Below are positions 6,633 to 6,641 of a DNA stretch of 6,641 nucleotides, in pieces. Within the stretch, counting starts at the first letter, position 1. Each line of letters starts with the position of its first letter. The DNA lies in contig JANPAS010000075.1 of assembly GCA_031430035.1 (NCBI GenBank), forward strand, positions 1 through 6,641, written 5' to 3'. This stretch comes from JASGCK01 sp031430035. Lineage in GTDB: Bacteria; Pseudomonadota; Gammaproteobacteria; Burkholderiales; Burkholderiaceae_C. The position numbers and the translations under genes were made by a program. The notes under the pieces were generated by a model. It was not told the DNA's origin and made no database searches. It saw only the letters and a list, made by a program, of their open reading frames with translations.

Positions 6633-6641
6633 ACGCGTTTT

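Noticed and set aside
1..6641. CRISPR arrays, insertion sequences, phage or defence genes, retrons, attachment sites at the tRNA
   Set aside because: No spaced direct repeats, transposase or integrase motifs, terminal inverted repeats or duplicated tRNA 3' end were seen. Gene content is housekeeping plus a standard pump.

Overview
The window reads as ordinary bacterial chromosome, most likely from a betaproteobacterium of the order Burkholderiales (Comamonadaceae-like). The basis is the style of the GlnRS and RND proteins, the type of small acidic conserved protein at the right end, and a moderate GC content with frequent TTA/TTG leucine codons. This placement rests on family recognition, not on a database search.

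Layout, left to right. (1) Positions 1-1598, minus strand: glutaminyl-tRNA synthetase (glnS), running off the left edge. 532 codons are present and the last roughly 50-60 residues are outside the window. (2) Positions 1599-1620: a 22-bp gap between divergent start codons. (3) Positions 1621-5789, plus strand: a two-gene tripartite-efflux operon. It encodes a periplasmic adaptor (membrane fusion protein, 359 aa) and an RND inner-membrane permease (1030 aa), overlapping by ATGA. No outer-membrane channel gene and no regulator gene is present. (4) Positions 5801-6502, minus strand: a 233-aa conserved-type protein of unknown function with a very acidic middle and a Gly/Asn/His-rich tail. It converges on the permease gene with only 11 bp between the stop codons. 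(5) Positions 6540-6632, minus strand: tRNA-Leu with anticodon UAA and an encoded CCA end, 37 bp upstream of the 233-aa gene on the same strand.

How the parts work together: adaptor and permease should form a proton-driven efflux pump that borrows a TolC-like channel encoded elsewhere. The permease keeps the full set of proton-relay residues (D405, D406, K924, R955, T962), so it looks functional. GlnRS and tRNA-Leu are translation housekeeping genes. The 233-aa gene may share a transcript with the tRNA. No stretch over 300 bp lacks a gene.

I looked for a novel system and did not find convincing evidence of one. The points most worth a second look are the very tight divergent glnS/efflux junction, the low-complexity architecture of the 233-aa protein, and its apparent co-transcription with tRNA-Leu.
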